A DNA stretch of 64,000 nucleotides from CAIYRG01 sp964494505. GTDB taxonomy: Bacteria; Pseudomonadota; Alphaproteobacteria; Micropepsales; Micropepsaceae. The notes beneath the pieces were generated by a model. The model had not been told where the DNA came from. It did no database searches and was given only the letters and a program-made list of their open reading frames with translations. Within the stretch, counting starts at the first letter, position 1; each line of letters begins with the position of its first letter. The stretch covers positions 62,001-126,000 of the forward strand of contig CAZBRO010000002.1 of the NCBI GenBank assembly GCA_964494505.1. The letters are read 5' to 3'. Below are positions 24,938 to 33,740 of this stretch, piece by piece. The translations under genes and the position numbers were made by a program.

Positions 24938-27757
24938 ATGACTATGCGACGCAAACTCGGATATCTGGCGGCGGCGGCATTCGTCGCGCCGGTGCTTGCG
25001 GGCCTGTCTGCGGGAAGCATTCACGCAGCACCTGCGTCCCAGGAAGCCAGTTTCTACATCCGGAGCGGGCAGCGCCTGCTGGACAACAATGACCTCAAGG
25101 GCGCCGAAATCCAATTCCGCAATGCGGCGCAGCGGGCGCCGCAGGACGGCGAAATCCGTCTGGACTTGGCGGAGATTTACCTGCGTGAAGGCGACGTCAA
25201 CGCTGCCGTCGCCGAACTGATCGCAGCCAAGCAGCGTAACATGCAAGGGGAGCGTTACGACTTCCTGCGCGCCGATGTGTTGTTCAGGACCGGTGATTAC
25301 GGCACGTTGCTTCGGGAAATCCCGGCGGCGACGCGCACGCCTGCCGTGGAGAGCATGGTGCGCACCTATCGCGGCCTCGCCGAACTTTCCCTTGGCCAGA
25401 CCACCGAGGCCAAGGCGATGCTGGATGACGCCGAACGCCTCAATCCGAAATCCGCTCTCACCAAGATCGCGGTGGCGCGGTTTCTGCTGGTGACAGCGGA
25501 CGCCAATGCCGCCGAACGCAAGATCGATGAAGTGCTTGCGCTCTCCCCGAACGACACCCAGGCGCTCGACGTGAAGGGCGTGCTGCTGCTCCAGCGCGGC
25601 AACAGCGGGGCTGCTCTCATCTCGTTCAATAACGCATTGAAAGAGAGTCCCGAGAACGTGCAGGCGCTGCTCGACAGGGCCAATCTCTACGTCAATCGCG
25701 GCGATATCGACCTTGCCGTCAAGGATCTTCAGACGGTCAACAAGATCAATCCCAACAGCGGCATGGCTGTGTATCTGCAGGCATTGATCGATGCCCGCCG
25801 CGGCAAATTTCAGGACGCGGACGACGAACTCAACAAGTTCCGCGTTGCGATGGACCGGCTGCCCGATGCCTATCTGCTCGCGGGGATCGTCAAATACAAT
25901 CTCGGCCAGGCCGAGCAGGCGGAGGCCTATCTCACGCGCTTCATCGCGCGGCGCAAGGACCGTCCGCAGGCCTATCAGCTGCTCGGCGCCATTGCACTTC
26001 GCCAGGGCAATACCGACCGCGCTATTGCCATGCTCAATCAAGCCGTGAAGCTCGAGCCGGACAATCCCGATACGATCGGACTGCTCGGGCAGGCCTACAC
26101 GGCCCGTGGCGATTCCGCACGCGCCGTCTCGCTGCTGGACGAGGCTGTCAAGAAACAGCCAAACGACGCGCGCCTGCAGACCGAGCTTGCCGTCAGCCGT
26201 TTCACCTCCGGAGAGACCGGAAGCGCGCTCAGCGAGCTCAAGAATGTCTTCAAGGAGGGAACCGGAAATCCGCTTGCCGGGCCGCCGCTGGTGCTTGCCG
26301 CCTTGCGTGAGGCCCGGTACGACCAGGCCATCAGCACCGCCGAAGCGCTGGTCAAGCAGAATCCCAACAATCTTTTTTACCAGCAGTTGCTCGCGGCCAG
26401 CAAAGTCGCTGCCCACGATAATGTGGGGGCCGAGAAGATCTACAAAGCCATTCTCGACAAGCAGCCCAATCTGCCGTCGGTGCGGCGCGCCATGGCGCAG
26501 AATTATGTGGTGATGGGCAAGCCCGCCGACGCGAAGAAGCTCTTCACCGACAAGCTGGCCAAGGATGCCAACGACGTCGAGAGCATGAAGGATCTTTCCG
26601 ACCTTTATGCCGCCGAAAAGAATTACGACATGGCGGCCAGCCTGCTTGTGCGGGCCAGCGCCGCGGCACCCGCCGATCCGTCACCGCGCCTGCAATTGGT
26701 GAATCTGTACGCTGCGCTGAAGAAATGGCCCGACGCCGTGAGAGAGGCCCGCGCGCTTCTCGGCGCATTTTCCGGCAATGTCGCCGTGCGCGACATCCTC
26801 GCCCGCGTCTACATGGAATCGGGCGACGCGCAGAACGGCCTCGCCACCTATCGCGATGCCGTCCGGGCGTTCCCCAATTCGGCTCAGCTCTATGCCGGTT
26901 ACGCGGCTGCTTCGGTGTCCCAAAAGGATTATCCGGCTGCGATCGGGGCGCTGACCAAAGCCGTCTCGCTCGATAGCCACAACGACCAATTCAAGATCGG
27001 CTTGGTCCAGCTTACCTATCAGGCAAAAGGCCCGGATGCCGCGCTCGTCACCGCCAAGGGGTTCAACATCGCCAATCCCGATAACCCGATCGGGGCCCTG
27101 ATGGCGGCCGATGTGCTCGACAAGATGGGCAAGCGCAGCGACGCGATCGCATATCTGGAACGGACGCAGATGACGAACGCGTCCAGCAATGTGCTGCTCA
27201 AGCTCGCGGCTTTGAACGAGGCAAGCCAGGATACCAAGCGCGCTGTCAGCTTGCTGGAAGACTGGGTCAGGGGTAGGCCTGAAGACATTCGTGCGCGCAT
27301 GGAATTGGCGGAGCTTTACGGCCGCATACGGAATTTTCCGGCTGCCCAGGCAGCGTTCGAGAAACTCGCCGCAGACCGCCCGGACGACGCCATCGTGCTG
27401 AACAACCTCGCCTGGCTTTATGGGCGGATCAAGGATCAGCGCGCCCAGCAAACCGCGGAAAAGGCTTATCAACTGTCGCCGGGTACCCCGCAGATCGCCG
27501 ATACTCTGGGCTGGATCATGACCAGCCAGGGCAAGGCCGGGGACGCGATGAAATACCTCGATGTCGCGTTCAAGAGCATGCCGCAGGATCCCGACGTCCA
27601 GTATCATTACGCGCTGGCTTTGAGCCAAACCAACAAGGCTGCCGATGCCAGGGTCATGCTGCAGAAGCTGCTTGCCACGCCGGCCAATTTCGAAAGCAAG
27701 CCCGACGCGAAACAGCTTCTGGACCGGCTGCAACCTGGCGCTGCGCCGGCCAAATAA
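24938..27757 (+). CDS. prsT: PrsT-type TPR-repeat protein of the XrtA system
   Basis: The 939-residue exported protein consists almost entirely of tetratricopeptide repeats (about twenty units, e.g. AYQLLGAIALRQGNTDRAIA). It has an N-terminal signal sequence and matches PrsT (TIGR02917). PrsT proteins are usually lipoproteins, but here the signal (VLAGLSAGSIHAA) contains no lipobox cysteine, so a periplasmic form is expected. GAGGA sits six bases from the ATG. It is the last gene of the prsK-prsR-prsT unit and a likely scaffold for polymer export. Confidence 0.9.
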   Translation: MTMRRKLGYLAAAAFVAPVLAGLSAGSIHAAPASQEASFYIRSGQRLLDNNDLKGAEIQFRNAAQRAPQDGEIRLDLAEIYLREGDVNAAVAELIAAKQRNMQGERYDFLRADVLFRTGDYGTLLREIPAATRTPAVESMVRTYRGLAELSLGQTTEAKAMLDDAERLNPKSALTKIAVARFLLVTADANAAERKIDEVLALSPNDTQALDVKGVLLLQRGNSGAALISFNNALKESPENVQALLDRANLYVNRGDIDLAVKDLQTVNKINPNSGMAVYLQALIDARRGKFQDADDELNKFRVAMDRLPDAYLLAGIVKYNLGQAEQAEAYLTRFIARRKDRPQAYQLLGAIALRQGNTDRAIAMLNQAVKLEPDNPDTIGLLGQAYTARGDSARAVSLLDEAVKKQPNDARLQTELAVSRFTSGETGSALSELKNVFKEGTGNPLAGPPLVLAALREARYDQAISTAEALVKQNPNNLFYQQLLAASKVAAHDNVGAEKIYKAILDKQPNLPSVRRAMAQNYVVMGKPADAKKLFTDKLAKDANDVESMKDLSDLYAAEKNYDMAASLLVRASAAAPADPSPRLQLVNLYAALKKWPDAVREARALLGAFSGNVAVRDILARVYMESGDAQNGLATYRDAVRAFPNSAQLYAGYAAASVSQKDYPAAIGALTKAVSLDSHNDQFKIGLVQLTYQAKGPDAALVTAKGFNIANPDNPIGALMAADVLDKMGKRSDAIAYLERTQMTNASSNVLLKLAALNEASQDTKRAVSLLEDWVRGRPEDIRARMELAELYGRIRNFPAAQAAFEKLAADRPDDAIVLNNLAWLYGRIKDQRAQQTAEKAYQLSPGTPQIADTLGWIMTSQGKAGDAMKYLDVAFKSMPQDPDVQYHYALALSQTNKAADARVMLQKLLATPANFESKPDAKQLLDRLQPGAAPAK

Positions 27758-27758
27758 C

Positions 27759-27773
27759 GGGCTTCACGATTGC
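27759..27773 (+). promoter_or_regulatory. Candidate sigma-54 promoter after prsT
   Basis: GGGCTT-N5-TTGC keeps GG-N10-GC spacing and lies in the 63-base gap after prsT. Predicted transcription starts near 27785, 36 bases before the next ATG. Position and the adjacent PrsR gene make it the most attractive of the sigma-54 candidates here, although the -24 element is only partly consensus. Confidence 0.38.
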
Positions 27774-27820
27774 TTCAGCAGGTACTTTTAGAATGGCTGG
27801 GCGAATGAGGTGAGACGGAA

Positions 27821-27991
27821 ATGATCGACACTTTCGGAATCTTGTCGTGCACGTTTATTATCGTTTACGTCCTCTTGCGCGCGCGTGACATCGATTTGTC
27901 CGTTCCCTGGTTTGAGGAAGCCGATGCGCCGCCACCCGATGCGAAGGATCGGTCCGGCCGCACAGACCCGAAATCGCTAATGAAGAGGTAG
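27821..27991 (+). CDS. Small membrane protein (56 aa), hypothetical
   Basis: A short ORF lies between prsT and the polymerase-like gene. The ATG follows the purine-rich tract GAGACGGAA. The protein has one N-terminal hydrophobic segment (FGILSCTFIIVYVLL) followed by a charged, acidic then basic tail (DAPPPDAKDRSGRTD). I know no family for it. Tight placement, four bases before the next start, suggests co-translation with the polymerase. Confidence 0.5.
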   Translation: MIDTFGILSCTFIIVYVLLRARDIDLSVPWFEEADAPPPDAKDRSGRTDPKSLMKR

Positions 27992-27995
27992 GCGT

Positions 27996-29411
27996 TTGCG
28001 CAGCATCTTCATCTTCTGTGCGTTCCTCTCCTTTTTCGTGCTCGGCGTCAGCGCGCCGTTCCTGATGGCGCTCGGTTATGTCTGGACCGACATGGTCCGG
28101 CCCCAGAGCCTGGTCTATATGGCGGCCCTGAAAGTGGTGCCGTATTCGTTCATCATCGCCATCGCCTGCATGGTCGGCTATTTGGCCATTGACCGGCGTT
28201 CGCCTCCGCGCATCGGCATTGTGGCGGTGCTGACCGTGATGTTCGCGGTCTGGGTTACCCTGACGACCACATGGGCGGTGGTGCCCGATTGGGCTTGGTG
28301 GATGTGGGATTGGGCCATCAAGAGTCTGGTCTTTGCCGTTTTCATCCCCTTTGTGATTCGAACGCGCAATCAGATCGAAGCGTTTCTTCAGGTCTACATC
28401 TTCTCGCTTGGGACTACGATCATCCCGTTCGGAGCCAAGGTGTTCCTTTCGGGCGGCGGCTATGGACGCAAGCTCGGCTTGATCAGCGCCAACACCGCGC
28501 TTGGAGAACAGATAGCGCTATCTTCGGTGTCGCTGGCGATCATCCCCATCATCTATTACCTCAGCAAGAACGGCCGGATTTTCCCGAACACGCCTCTGTT
28601 CAAGTTCGGCTATCTCGGGTTCGGATTCGCGGCTCTTTTGACGGCGCTGGGCACCTATGAGCGAACCGCACTCGTGGGATTGGCCGTGCTCATGCTTGGC
28701 GCATGGCTTCAGACGCGGAAAAAAATGGCGGTGGGGGCGCTGTTCTTCGCGTTGCTTGCCGTGGGTGCCTATGCGAGCGCGGACAAGTGGGCCGAACGCA
28801 TGTCCACCATCACTGATTTCAAGAACGAACCGTCGGCCAATGTGCGGCTGCTGGTTTGGGCATGGACCCTGGATTTCGCCCGCACGCATCCTTTCGGCGG
28901 CGGTTTCGAGTCCTACCGGGTCAACAGCATCGTCGTTCCCCTGGCGCCGGAGACGATTGCAAAAATCCAGCAAACGCTGTCTCCGAAGGCCATTCAGGAG
29001 CTGCAGGACAACGACGAAGACCCCTTCATCCGCAACGAGCACGGCAGGGCGTTTCACAGCGTCTATTTCGAGCTGCTTGGCGAGCATGGCTGGCCGGGGC
29101 TGTTTTTGTTCTGCGCGATCATGGGAGGCACGCTCATTTCGTTGCAGATATCGAAGCGACGAGCCAGGCGCATCCCGGAACTGGCCTGGCTCGTGGATTT
29201 GGCGTCGGCGCTCCAACTCGGATTATGGATCTTGCTGGCGTGCGGCGGCTTCGTGAACTACGCGTTCTATCCCTACATGTATTACATGGCCGGCCTTGGC
29301 ATGAGCGTGCGCGAATATGTGTACAGGGTGCAAAGCCGCATGCCGGGAGCGCAGGCCGGGGCCTTGCCGAAATTTCAGGTTCGGCCCGTTGCCGCGGAAA
29401 CCGGGATATGA
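27996..29411 (+). CDS. O-antigen ligase/Wzy-like protein, XrtA-associated (TIGR03097 type)
   Basis: The 471-residue polytopic membrane protein has ten or more hydrophobic segments and the family opening FLSFFVLGVSAPFLMALGYV. A large periplasmic loop contains FARTHPFGGGFESYR and HSVYFELLGEHGWPG, the usual Wzy/WaaL active-loop arrangement. It should polymerise or ligate the repeat units. The TTG start follows GAGG about nine bases upstream. A terminator-like hairpin follows the stop. Confidence 0.86.
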   Translation: MRSIFIFCAFLSFFVLGVSAPFLMALGYVWTDMVRPQSLVYMAALKVVPYSFIIAIACMVGYLAIDRRSPPRIGIVAVLTVMFAVWVTLTTTWAVVPDWAWWMWDWAIKSLVFAVFIPFVIRTRNQIEAFLQVYIFSLGTTIIPFGAKVFLSGGGYGRKLGLISANTALGEQIALSSVSLAIIPIIYYLSKNGRIFPNTPLFKFGYLGFGFAALLTALGTYERTALVGLAVLMLGAWLQTRKKMAVGALFFALLAVGAYASADKWAERMSTITDFKNEPSANVRLLVWAWTLDFARTHPFGGGFESYRVNSIVVPLAPETIAKIQQTLSPKAIQELQDNDEDPFIRNEHGRAFHSVYFELLGEHGWPGLFLFCAIMGGTLISLQISKRRARRIPELAWLVDLASALQLGLWILLACGGFVNYAFYPYMYYMAGLGMSVREYVYRVQSRMPGAQAGALPKFQVRPVAAETGI

Positions 29412-29415
29412 GCGG

Positions 29416-29445
29416 CCGGTCAGGTTTGGACCGGGACTTATTTTG
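29416..29445 (+). terminator. Intrinsic terminator between convergent genes
   Basis: CCGGTC-seven-base loop-GACCGG is followed by GACTTATTTT directly after the polymerase stop. An outer pair GCGGCC/GGCCGC brackets it and could extend the stem. It overlaps the last codons of the convergent GNAT gene and may serve both strands. Confidence 0.5.
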
Positions 29446-30556
29446 ACGGCCGCATCAGCCTCCTGAGGCTGCGATATGCATCGGCAAGCAGACGCTCGGC
29501 CTGCAGGACCGGCGTTTGGCGTTGCAGCATGACGTAGCTCATAGAGGGACCAGGCTTACCCAGGTTGGCTTTGTACCGGTTCTCGCCGGCCATGAAGTCG
29601 TAGAGGACCGCCCCTTCCTCGAGGTGGCGCTGGATGCACAGGCAATGGCTGACGAGGCCGGGCTTCAGGCGGGCGTCTTCTTCATAGAGAAATCCGCTTT
29701 GGTAGGCGCGGACCTGACCATCCTGGATGAGGTTGTAAAGATAGCCGATGGGCTCGTCGCCGCGCGAAATGCGGACCAGCTCCATCAATCCACGCGGGTA
29801 GCATGTCTCGATCAGCCTCCGGTTGAACCCGACGAAAAAGGGATAGCTGAACGCTCCCGGTGCGCCTTTGGCGATCCAGTATTTCTGATGCAGAACTTCC
29901 AACCCATCGAGAAACCGGAACGCGGTCGCCACATCGGGCGCGCGCGTTATCGTAAGCGGCCCCGTCCCTTCATAAAGGCGCATGGAGCGGCGTATCTGCT
30001 GACGCGTGTTCGCGCTTAGCTGCTCAATATAGGATTTTCCCGATTGGCGGATGGCCGCGAGGTCGATGCGCCAGGACGGCTTTCGCCAGAGCACCGTGCG
30101 AAGTGCACCCGGAGGGCCGGGAATCGCTTCGTAACGCTCGTTCAGGTTCTTGAGGTGGATTTCGCAGGCGTGCCGGGGGGGCGCACCGAGCAGGAAGCCG
30201 AAGGCCTCTGCCTCCACCTTGCCCGCCCACCTCCGATCCACGAGAAAACCGTTATATTCCAGGGTGATGACGTCTTTTGCCGGATTGCCGACATTATGCA
30301 GATTGAGGCTGCTCACGCGGAACCCGATGCGGGTCCGGCGGCTCGCGGGGAAAAGGGCGCCGAGAAGGACGATCTGCCCGTCAACACGGCCGGCGATCAC
30401 ATCAGGGAGGCTACCCAGCTCCGCGAGCCACGTCCCGATCCAGTCCCAGCTCAGAAAGAAGTCCGTGTCGGATCGCGCCTGGAGCGGACGCCAAAGCGCC
30501 TCCAAATCCGCAACGCCCAGGCGCGGGAATATCTGAAAATCCAACTTAGGGGGCAT
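29438..30556 (-). CDS. GNAT-family acetyltransferase (BcsL/CelD-like)
   Basis: The 372-residue cytoplasmic protein has the pattern of COG5653 polysaccharide-locus acetyltransferases: FLSWDWIGTWLAELG near the N terminus, a central RQQIRRSMRLYE helix, and C-terminal RAYQSGFLYEEDARLKPG and YDFMAGENRYKANLG. It may acylate a sugar intermediate. The ATG has no Shine-Dalgarno; two TATACT hexamers at 30564-30575 lie just upstream, which would fit a nearly leaderless transcript. Confidence 0.78.
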   Translation of the reverse strand: MPPKLDFQIFPRLGVADLEALWRPLQARSDTDFFLSWDWIGTWLAELGSLPDVIAGRVDGQIVLLGALFPASRRTRIGFRVSSLNLHNVGNPAKDVITLEYNGFLVDRRWAGKVEAEAFGFLLGAPPRHACEIHLKNLNERYEAIPGPPGALRTVLWRKPSWRIDLAAIRQSGKSYIEQLSANTRQQIRRSMRLYEGTGPLTITRAPDVATAFRFLDGLEVLHQKYWIAKGAPGAFSYPFFVGFNRRLIETCYPRGLMELVRISRGDEPIGYLYNLIQDGQVRAYQSGFLYEEDARLKPGLVSHCLCIQRHLEEGAVLYDFMAGENRYKANLGKPGPSMSYVMLQRQTPVLQAERLLADAYRSLRRLMRPSK

Positions 30557-30710
30557 GGCTTTTAGTATAAGTATAGGAGCGGTGGGATATCTTCACCGTG
30601 CGGGGAACCTGGATCGCCCGCCTAGCGGGTTGCACGGATTGTTTCCATTGTGCAGCGAGTTTGGCAAGGTGATCTTGGCTCGTCAGGATTAAGCCGATTT
30701 CACGGACACG

Positions 30711-31757
30711 ATGGAAGCCTCGAGAACCTTTGCCAACCTCATTCCGGTCGACCTGCCGGCCGACATGACGCCGCGCTTGCTGGCTGTCGTGGACACCGAA
30801 GAAGAGTTCGAATGGGGGAAGGCGTTTTCCCGGGAGAGCGTCGGCACCGATACGCTTTCGTATCAGAACATCGGACAGGACATCCTGGACCGGTACGGGC
30901 TGAAGCCCACCTATGTTGTCGATTATCCGGTCGCCACCAGCCCTGCCGTGTGGTCGCTCCGGAAGATCAAGGATTCGGGCCGCTGTCAGATCGGCGCCCA
31001 TTTGCACCCGTGGGTGTCGCCGCCTTTCGAGGAGGACGTGGGTCCGTTCAACTCGTTCCCCGGCAACCTTCCCCGCGAGCTCGAATTTCGCAAGCTCGAG
31101 TTCTTGACCGACGTCATCACCAAGGCGGCGGGCGAACCGCCCCGGGTGTACAAGGCCGGCCGCTACGGCATCGGGCCGAACACTGCCGAGGCGCTGGCCA
31201 AGCTCGGCTACAAAGTCGATGTCAGCCTGGTGCCGCACAGCGACTTTCGTGCCGATTGCGGTCCCGACTTCCGCGGCTTGCGCGACCGGCCGTTCTGGTT
31301 CGGGCCCCAAAGCTCGCTATTGGAAATTCCGGGATCGTGCGGCTTTGTTGGCAGTGTTCAACGTTACGGTCCGGAGTTCGATCGCCTATTGCGGTGGCCG
31401 TTCATGCGGCGTTTCCGGATGACCGGAGTCGCAGCACGCCTGCGTCTGCTCGAACGCGTCAGCCTCTCGCCGGAAGGTTTCACCCTCGATGAGCAATGCC
31501 GCCTGCTTCGCGCCATGGTGGAGGCGGGCCATCGCGTGTTCACGCTGACCTATCACAGCCCCTCGCTGGTGCCGGGGCATACGCCCTATGTGCGTTCCAG
31601 GAGCGATCTTGAGGTATTCCTCAGCAAGCTGGACGGCGTCATTCGCTTCTTCATGGAAGAATTGAACGGAATGCCCACCACGCATTACGAGATGCTCAGG
31701 CTCGTCGAAAACATCGGCGCCCCCGTCGAAAAGACGGCCGTCCTCCAGAATCGCTAA
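30711..31757 (+). CDS. Polysaccharide deacetylase-like (WalW family) protein
   Basis: The 348-residue protein has NodB-fold features: VVDTEEEFEW at the first metal site, CQIGAHLHPWVSPPF with histidine ligands, and a C-terminal RVFTLTYHSPSLVPG. It resembles WalW-type deacetylase relatives from polysaccharide loci. It lacks an export signal, so it may act on cytoplasmic or lipid-linked intermediates, unlike a periplasmic deacetylase. It is divergent from the GNAT gene. Confidence 0.75.
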   Translation: MEASRTFANLIPVDLPADMTPRLLAVVDTEEEFEWGKAFSRESVGTDTLSYQNIGQDILDRYGLKPTYVVDYPVATSPAVWSLRKIKDSGRCQIGAHLHPWVSPPFEEDVGPFNSFPGNLPRELEFRKLEFLTDVITKAAGEPPRVYKAGRYGIGPNTAEALAKLGYKVDVSLVPHSDFRADCGPDFRGLRDRPFWFGPQSSLLEIPGSCGFVGSVQRYGPEFDRLLRWPFMRRFRMTGVAARLRLLERVSLSPEGFTLDEQCRLLRAMVEAGHRVFTLTYHSPSLVPGHTPYVRSRSDLEVFLSKLDGVIRFFMEELNGMPTTHYEMLRLVENIGAPVEKTAVLQNR

Positions 31758-31783
31758 GCTAGGTGGTTCGGCTTGCGGCGCCC

Positions 31784-32185
31784 TTACAGTCCCCGCGAAT
31801 CGCCGAGAGCGGCAGAGGAAAGATCGGCCGCAATCTCGGCCTTCAGCGATTCCAGGTCCTGCCGCAGTGCCAGGACCGATTCGCCGGGAATCGCCGCTTC
31901 GAGGGCGCCTGTCCCTTGCTCGGTCTTTACGTGCTGGCGGGACGCCGTTTCGATCGAAATCACCACCTCCATGACGTCGCCGAGCGAGCGGCGGATCTTC
32001 TCGATGGCCCGCGATTGCTCATCGAGGCTCTCGGAGATGGCATGGATATGCTCCAGCATTTCGCGTTGGCGCACGGAAGACGTGGCGATTCCAGCAAGCA
32101 TGCAAATCAGCAAGAGGCCGGCGAGGCCGGCGAGCACAAGCTGGATTACAGGGGTCGTCGCGAAAAGGCTCGTCACGAACTGCAT
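31784..32185 (-). CDS. Membrane-anchored coiled-coil protein, hypothetical
   Basis: The 133-residue protein has an N-terminal transmembrane helix (VIQLVLAGLAGLLLICMLAGIA) followed by an alpha-helical, heptad-like region (residues 40-70 and 100-125) rich in Glu, Ala and Leu. The gene is convergent with the WalW-like gene. No catalytic motif is visible and I recognise no family. No clear ribosome site is seen, so the start is uncertain. Confidence 0.5.
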   Translation of the reverse strand: MQFVTSLFATTPVIQLVLAGLAGLLLICMLAGIATSSVRQREMLEHIHAISESLDEQSRAIEKIRRSLGDVMEVVISIETASRQHVKTEQGTGALEAAIPGESVLALRQDLESLKAEIAADLSSAALGDSRGL

Positions 32186-32664
32186 GATTGCTCAAAAACC
32201 TCATGCGGGCGGCCGCCCGGACCGCCCAATACAGCACTGCCCAATATGTACGCAGGGGGAAGGGCGGTCAATTGCCGCGCGCACTGTGGGTTAATTGCCA
32301 AACGCACTTCCGGCGCGGTCGGGCGCGGGGCAAGCTCCTCCGCACACAGATCGGTTGCAAACGGCGCCCGCGATCGTACGTAGCCTTGCCTTAACGATAT
32401 CGGAAAATTGATGGCAGGCACGCAAAGGACTGCGTGCGGAAGATTAATTTTCCTTGTGTAGCAAAGGATAAGTCCCTCCACTAAGGGCATCTGGAACGAA
32501 CCTGCGCGGACCGGGGTTTCATTGCGGCTGCGCTGGTTTTGAAGGGCCGCTTGCCAATTGGCCCGCCGCTCTTTTTCATGCGACGGACCGCGCGAAATGG
32601 GTCAGACTGGCGTTGTGAGGGATTAATGGCGGCACGGCGGAGTTTGTTGAACGGGAGTTCGCGA
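32186..32664. other. Gene-free 480-bp region
   Basis: I see no credible gene here. The region should hold the promoters of the leftward coiled-coil gene and the rightward beta-helix gene. Its one strong structural feature is the nested inverted repeat at 32402-32453. In-frame ATGs at 32578 and 32626 could extend the beta-helix protein upstream but lack a signal-peptide context. Confidence 0.5.
32402..32453. repeat. Nested inverted repeat (hairpin within hairpin)
   Basis: The outer arms GGAAAATT and AATTTTCC (8 bp, perfect) enclose inner arms GCACGCA and TGCGTGC (7 bp, perfect, six-base loop). It lies about 210 bases upstream of the beta-helix gene. It could be an operator pair or a leader RNA structure. 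No T run marks it as a terminator. Confidence 0.55.
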
Positions 32665-33699
32665 ATGCGACGTTATTGGGCGCGCACGGGTTGGGGTTTC
32701 CTGATCGCGGCAATATCGGCAAGTGTGCTGTTCGTCGATATGCCTTCCGGCCACGCCCAGCGCCCGTTGCGGCCACCCCGCCCAGGGCGCGCACTGCAGA
32801 GGCCGCTGCCTCCGAGCGGCTCGCCCGATACTTGGATGGTGGGGCCAGACGAAGAGTTCAAGAAACCGAGTGAAGTCGCAAGGCGGGTCCGTTCGGGCGA
32901 TACCGTCAAGATCGCTCCCGGCACATACGAGGATTGCACGACCTGGCCCCGCACGGTCGACGGTCTGGTCATCGAAGGCACGGACGTGATCATCGAAGGC
33001 CCTGTCTGTGCCGGCAAGGCGCTCTTCGTCATCGCGGCCGACAATGTCACCATCCGCGGGATCACCTTTAGGAACGCCAAGGACAGAGCCCATAATGGCG
33101 CCGGCATTCGGCAGGAAGGCCTCAATCTCACGATCGAGAACAGCCGGTTCATCGACAATGAGGATGGGATTCTTGGAATTCAGAGACCCCGCAGTACGAT
33201 GATCATTCGCGACAGTCTGTTCCAGGGAAACGGCACCTGCACGGCGGCTTGCGCCCATGGCATCTATGTCAACAAGCTCGCGCTCCTGCATATCGAACAC
33301 AGCCAATTCCTGGGTCAGCACGAAGGCCATCACGTGAAGTCGCGCGCTTTGCGGACGGAACTCGTCGACAACATCATCTCCGACGGGCCCGATGGCAATT
33401 CGAGCTATCTGATCGACATTCCCAATGGCGGCGATGTCGTGATCACCGGGAACAAGCTGGAAAAGGGCGCTCACGCCACCAATCGGACGGCTGCCATCAT
33501 CATGGGCGAGGAAGCGGTCGGGCGCCCAGAGCGCCAAAATCCAGCAACGGAAGTCCGCATCGAGGACAACAGCTTCGTCAACCAGATGACCGCCCGGACG
33601 ATTTTTGTCCGCAACAAAACGGAGACACCGGCGGTGCTGCGCGGCAACAAGATCGAAGGTCCGACCGATCCGTTGGACGGCCCGGGCTCCAACAATTGA
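32665..33699 (+). CDS. Secreted right-handed parallel beta-helix protein
   Basis: The ATG at 32665 has GGGAG seven bases upstream and gives a clean signal peptide (WGFLIAAISASVLFVDMPSGHA), for a 344-residue protein. The mature part starts with a Pro/Arg-rich stretch, then short repeated beta-strand rungs typical of pectate-lyase-like helices (NVTIRGITFRNA, LTIENSRFIDNEDGI, MIIRDSLFQGNG). It may bind, cut or epimerise the polymer in the periplasm. No lyase active site can be assigned. Confidence 0.8.
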   Translation: MRRYWARTGWGFLIAAISASVLFVDMPSGHAQRPLRPPRPGRALQRPLPPSGSPDTWMVGPDEEFKKPSEVARRVRSGDTVKIAPGTYEDCTTWPRTVDGLVIEGTDVIIEGPVCAGKALFVIAADNVTIRGITFRNAKDRAHNGAGIRQEGLNLTIENSRFIDNEDGILGIQRPRSTMIIRDSLFQGNGTCTAACAHGIYVNKLALLHIEHSQFLGQHEGHHVKSRALRTELVDNIISDGPDGNSSYLIDIPNGGDVVITGNKLEKGAHATNRTAAIIMGEEAVGRPERQNPATEVRIEDNSFVNQMTARTIFVRNKTETPAVLRGNKIEGPTDPLDGPGSNN

Positions 33700-33740
33700 C
33701 GCGGCATCGCTTTCAATGGCATCGGCAGTAAGAGGCAAGC

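Noticed and set aside
22840..25020. 726-residue open frame antisense to prsK/prsR
   Set aside because: The sense frames carry complete kinase and AAA+ signatures; the antisense product is Arg/His-rich and motif-free.
32173..32490. 105-residue leftward frame in the gene-free region
   Set aside because: No ribosome site, no domain pattern, and it spans the nested inverted repeat.
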